From positions 1 through 64,000 of the forward strand of contig NZ_QLTA01000025.1 in NCBI RefSeq assembly GCF_003269065.1: a stretch of DNA of 64,000 nucleotides, read 5' to 3'. The notes below the pieces were generated by a model. That model was not told where the DNA came from and made no database searches. It saw only the letters and a list, made by a program, of their open reading frames with translations. A program made the translations under genes and the position numbers. This DNA comes from Paracidovorax anthurii. Its GTDB lineage: Bacteria; Pseudomonadota; Gammaproteobacteria; Burkholderiales; Burkholderiaceae_C. Positions 61,769-64,000 of the stretch are shown one piece after another. Numbering within the stretch: the stretch's first letter is position 1; each line of letters begins with the position of its first letter.

Positions 61769-62632
61769 TCAGGGCGCCAGCACGGGCACCGATGCGGCCG
61801 ACGCGGGGGGCGCCGGCAGGGGCGGATAGGGCAGCACCTGCGGCAGGGGCTCGCTGGCCGTGGTGGCGGCGGGCTGGGACTGCGGCAGCGCGGACGATGC
61901 CGGCGCCTGCTGCGGCGCGACCGGCGTGGCGGTGGCGCCGGCGGGGTCTTTCACCTCGCCGGATTCGCGGGCCTCGCGCACCATGGTGGCGGTGTCGGCG
62001 GTCACCGGCACCTTGGGCGATGCCTGCCCCACTTCCTGCGGCGCCTCGCGCGGGGGGATGAAGCGGTCGAAGACCTGGAAGAAGCGGTCGTAGAAGCGCG
62101 CGTCGGTGACGGTTTCGCTGCCCACCTTGACGAGCGTGTCGTCGCTGGCGGAGACGGGCAGCGACACCGAGCCCAGCGCCCCGACGCCGAGCGAGGCGGA
62201 GTTGTTGATCTTCTTGATGACGTAGCGGTCCTGCAGGGCGCTCGCGAAGACGGCGGTGCGCTGCTTGTCGGCGCCTTCCGTGGCGCACACCACGCGCATC
62301 TCGACCTGGTAATGGATGTCGGTGGAGGGCTGGAAATACTTGCGGCCCGCGACGACCTCGGCGCTGGCGGTGCCGACGAGATAGCCCTGGCTGAGCAGGG
62401 CGCGCCGCGCGCCCTCGCAGACCCGCGCGGGCGGCGCGTCGATGTGGCGCGTGTAGATGCTGGCGTTGGTGTTGAAGTCGTCGGGATCGAAGCGCGGCGC
62501 GCCCAGGCCGGGCATGGAGCTGGGCACGCCCGAGCAGCCGGCGAGGGCCAGGGCCGCCACGGCGGCGGTGACGGAAGCAGCGAAGGCGGAATACGGGCGC
62601 GGAAGGCAGCGGGTACGGAAAGGCATGGACAT
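61769..62632 (-). CDS. DUF2242-like lipoprotein
   Basis: A 287-residue lipoprotein. The signal peptide ends in the lipobox LALAGC with the lipidated cysteine at residue 33, and Ser follows, so outer-membrane sorting is likely. The core (YTRHIDAPPARVCEGARRAL, then LLSQGYLVGTASAEVVAGRK and HYQVEMRVVCATEG) resembles the DUF2242 family found in betaproteobacteria; function is unknown. The last ~80 residues are Pro/Ala-rich and disordered. The two starts MSMPFRT and MPFRT are six bases apart; the upstream one was used. The 214-base gap downstream shows no gene. Confidence 0.8.
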   Translation of the reverse strand: MSMPFRTRCLPRPYSAFAASVTAAVAALALAGCSGVPSSMPGLGAPRFDPDDFNTNASIYTRHIDAPPARVCEGARRALLSQGYLVGTASAEVVAGRKYFQPSTDIHYQVEMRVVCATEGADKQRTAVFASALQDRYVIKKINNSASLGVGALGSVSLPVSASDDTLVKVGSETVTDARFYDRFFQVFDRFIPPREAPQEVGQASPKVPVTADTATMVREARESGEVKDPAGATATPVAPQQAPASSALPQSQPAATTASEPLPQVLPYPPLPAPPASAASVPVLAP

Positions 62633-62750
62633 GGCGGCGGATTCCAGGAGCGGACATTGTGCTTGCTGCACTCCGGCGCATTCGGGAAGGGGTTGTAAGA
62701 ACGTGTTCACGCTCTCGCGGCGCGCGCGCAGTGGCGTGCGCGGGCAGGCC

Positions 62751-62776
62751 CTTGAAATGCGCGGCGCTACACGCAT
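62751..62776 (+). promoter_or_regulatory. Candidate sigma-32 (heat-shock) promoter of the Hsp20 gene
   Basis: CTTGAAA at 62751-62757 matches the sigma-32 -35 element perfectly. A -10-like ACGCAT at 62771-62776 follows after a 13-base spacer, close to the consensus CCCCAT. It lies about 95 bases before the Hsp20 start; the leader contains a GGCGC...GCGCC stem. Confidence 0.5.
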
Positions 62777-62869
62777 TTGGGATCCAAGCGGTGAACCCGG
62801 GCGCCGCGAAGACCATCCACCGTATCGCGGCGCTCCGGCGCCGCCCCTTGCCTCGAAGGAGCCATTGCC

Positions 62870-63244
62870 ATGTTCTTCACGCCCGTTCTCCGCCGCACCC
62901 CCTATGCCACCCGCGCCGCCGCGCCCGCCGACTTCGCGCTGCAGCGCTTCCTGCAGAGCACGCTGGCCAGCCCCGGCACCGCCGTGAGCCAGGACGACAA
63001 GACCGTGACCCTGCAGATCGACGTGCCCGGCCTCTCCCGCGAGCAGCTCCACGTGCACATCGAGGGCACGCAGGTGCGCCTCTCCAGCGTGGAGGGCGCG
63101 CCGCGCCAGGTGCAGCGCGCCTGGGAGCTGCACGACGAGATCGATGCGCAGGCCAGTTCCGCCAAGCTGGAAAACGGCGTGCTCACGCTGGTGCTGGCCA
63201 AGGTGGCGCCGCAAAGCCGCGCCACGCAGCTCGCGATCGGCTGA
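62870..63244 (+). CDS. Hsp20/alpha-crystallin-type small heat-shock protein
   Basis: A 124-residue small heat-shock protein. The alpha-crystallin domain spans residues ~38-124 (DKTVTLQIDVPGLSREQLHV, then VRLSSVEGAPRQVQRAWELH and KLENGVLTLVLAKVAP, with the diagnostic A-x-L-x-N-G-V-L-T). The N-terminal arm is short (35 residues), and there is no C-terminal I-x-I tail, which is unusual because that motif drives oligomerisation. The protein would bind unfolding proteins as an ATP-independent holdase. A GGAG ribosome site, a heat-shock-type promoter upstream and a terminator downstream mark a single-gene unit. Confidence 0.92.
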   Translation: MFFTPVLRRTPYATRAAAPADFALQRFLQSTLASPGTAVSQDDKTVTLQIDVPGLSREQLHVHIEGTQVRLSSVEGAPRQVQRAWELHDEIDAQASSAKLENGVLTLVLAKVAPQSRATQLAIG

Positions 63245-63270
63245 TCTGCCGGCCGACGGTTGTCGCCCTT

Positions 63271-63305
63271 GCGCCCGCGCCTTCGATGGCCGGGCGCTTT
63301 TTTTT
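63271..63305 (+). terminator. Rho-independent terminator after the Hsp20 gene
   Basis: GCGCCCG (63271-63277) pairs with CGGGCGC (63291-63297) around a 13-base loop and is followed by eight T (63298-63305). It ends the Hsp20 transcript 26 bases after its stop and lies just before the convergent tsaD stop. Confidence 0.9.
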
Positions 63306-63309
63306 GTGG

Positions 63310-64000
63310 CTACGCCAGCGCGTCCAGCGGCCAGCGCGGCTTGACGTCGAAGGCGTAGTCGCGGTTGGGCGCCTCGCGGCCGGCCTGGATGCGCATGGCG
63401 GCGGCCATGGCGATCATGGCGCCGTTGTCGGTGCACAGGTGCAGCTCGGGGTAGTGCACGCGCACGCGGCGGCGTTCGCAGGCGGCGTTCAGCTGCGCGC
63501 GCAGCAGCCGGTTGGCGCCCACGCCGCCGGCCACGACGATGCGCGCAAGGCCCGTGGCCTCCAGCGCGGCCAGGGTCTTCTTGACGAGCACATCGACGAT
63601 GGCGGCCTGGGTGCTGGCGGCCAGGTCGGCCTTGCGCGCCTCCAGGTCGGGGCCGAGTTTTTTCGCCTGCGTGAGCACGGCGGTCTTCAGGCCCGCGAAA
63701 GAGAAGTCGAGGTTGCCGCTGTGCAGCAGCGGCCGGGGCAGCTTGAAGGCGGCCGCGTCGCCCTGCTCGGCCAGGCGCGAGAGCGCGGGCCCGCCCGGGT
63801 AGCCCAGGCCCATGAGCTTGGCGGATTTGTCGAAGGCCTCGCCGGCGGCGTCGTCGATGGTCTCGCCCAGCAGTTCGTAGCGGCCCACGCCGTCCACGCG
63901 CATGAGCTGGGTGTGGCCGCCGGAGACCAGCAGCGCGACGAAGGGGAACTGCGGCGGATCGGCGCTCAGGAAGGGCGAGAGCAGGTGCCCTTCGAGGTGG
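63310..64000 (-). CDS. tsaD: tRNA N6-adenosine threonylcarbamoyltransferase, C-terminal part
   Basis: The C-terminal ~229 codons of TsaD (Gcp/YgjD); the start lies beyond base 64000. Reading from the edge, [11 protein letters not shown] contains the HxxxH iron-binding motif. [16 protein letters not shown] and [20 protein letters not shown] follow, then [34 protein letters not shown] and [14 protein letters not shown], the last Asp ligand region. With TsaB, TsaC and TsaE it makes the t6A37 modification of ANN-decoding tRNAs. No internal start is needed, since the homology runs through the MRVD position to the edge. Confidence 0.96.
   Translation of the reverse strand, partial: HLEGHLLSPFLSADPPQFPFVALLVSGGHTQLMRVDGVGRYELLGETIDDAAGEAFDKSAKLMGLGYPGGPALSRLAEQGDAAAFKLPRPLLHSGNLDFSFAGLKTAVLTQAKKLGPDLEARKADLAASTQAAIVDVLVKKTLAALEATGLARIVVAGGVGANRLLRAQLNAACERRRVRVHYPELHLCTDNGAMIAMAAAMRIQAGREAPNRDYAFDVKPRWPLDALA

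Overview
The window is high-GC, densely coded proteobacterial DNA, and gene content points to a Comamonadaceae betaproteobacterium of the Acidovorax/Paracidovorax type. The reasons are the ETF/acyl-CoA dehydrogenase, tripartite-tricarboxylate (TctC) and CaiB/BaiF complement, short GCTA...TAGC intergenic repeats, and a perfect plant-inducible-promoter (PIP) box in front of a Ser/Pro/Arg-rich, cysteine-free protein. The PIP box suggests a plant-associated strain with an HrpX-controlled type III secretion system. That assignment is inference: no rRNA or tRNA gene was seen, and only tsaD and etfAB are housekeeping-like markers.

Bases 1-16945 form a nitrogen-compound uptake and oxidation island. 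On the minus strand, read right to left, are an aldehyde dehydrogenase, a haloacid-dehalogenase-like hydrolase, a PuuB/DadA-type FAD oxidoreductase, a complete dipeptide/opine-type ABC transporter (binding protein, two permeases, fused double ATPase) and a tartrate-dehydrogenase-like enzyme cut by the window edge. On the plus strand are a double GNAT protein, a GhrA-type reductase, a class III aminotransferase, an Lrp/AsnC regulator and a three-gene oxidase (2Fe-2S protein, FAD/NAD(P) subunit, DadA-like subunit) with 4-bp overlaps, as in opine and hydroxyproline oxidases. A ~790-bp inverted-repeat element (16976-17762) closes the island. Beyond it lies a cupin / M20 amidohydrolase / HAD operon.

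Bases 20082-22216 hold the PIP box and a candidate type III effector, whose frame is broken at a six-C run. Bases 22281-29270 are a propionate (2-methylcitrate) locus: a RamB/PrpR-type regulator divergent from a thioesterase, prpC, acnD and prpF. Five TTCGCAA-type motifs lie in the divergent gap, and there is no prpB. A radical-SAM protein with a perfect LexA box follows (29339-30492). Bases 31261-37366 are an IclR-governed module: amidohydrolase, two TctC proteins, CoA-transferase and citryl-CoA-lyase-like enzyme.

Bases 37375-46658 carry an acyltransferase, a nitronate monooxygenase, an acyl-CoA dehydrogenase, etfAB with a terminator, a MscS channel, an enoyl-CoA hydratase and a class II deacetylase. 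Bases 46701-52381 are a MoxR / DUF58 / transglutaminase set, interrupted by a 150-bp tandem repeat, plus a MltB-type lytic transglycosylase. After an orphan amino-acid-type binding protein and a MarR-GNAT fusion comes a 1540-residue RHS polymorphic toxin (55453-60075) whose stop codon overlaps the start of an AT-rich small membrane protein, the likely immunity partner. The right end has another orphan binding protein, a DUF2242-like lipoprotein, an Hsp20 with a heat-shock-like promoter and a terminator, and the 3' part of tsaD.
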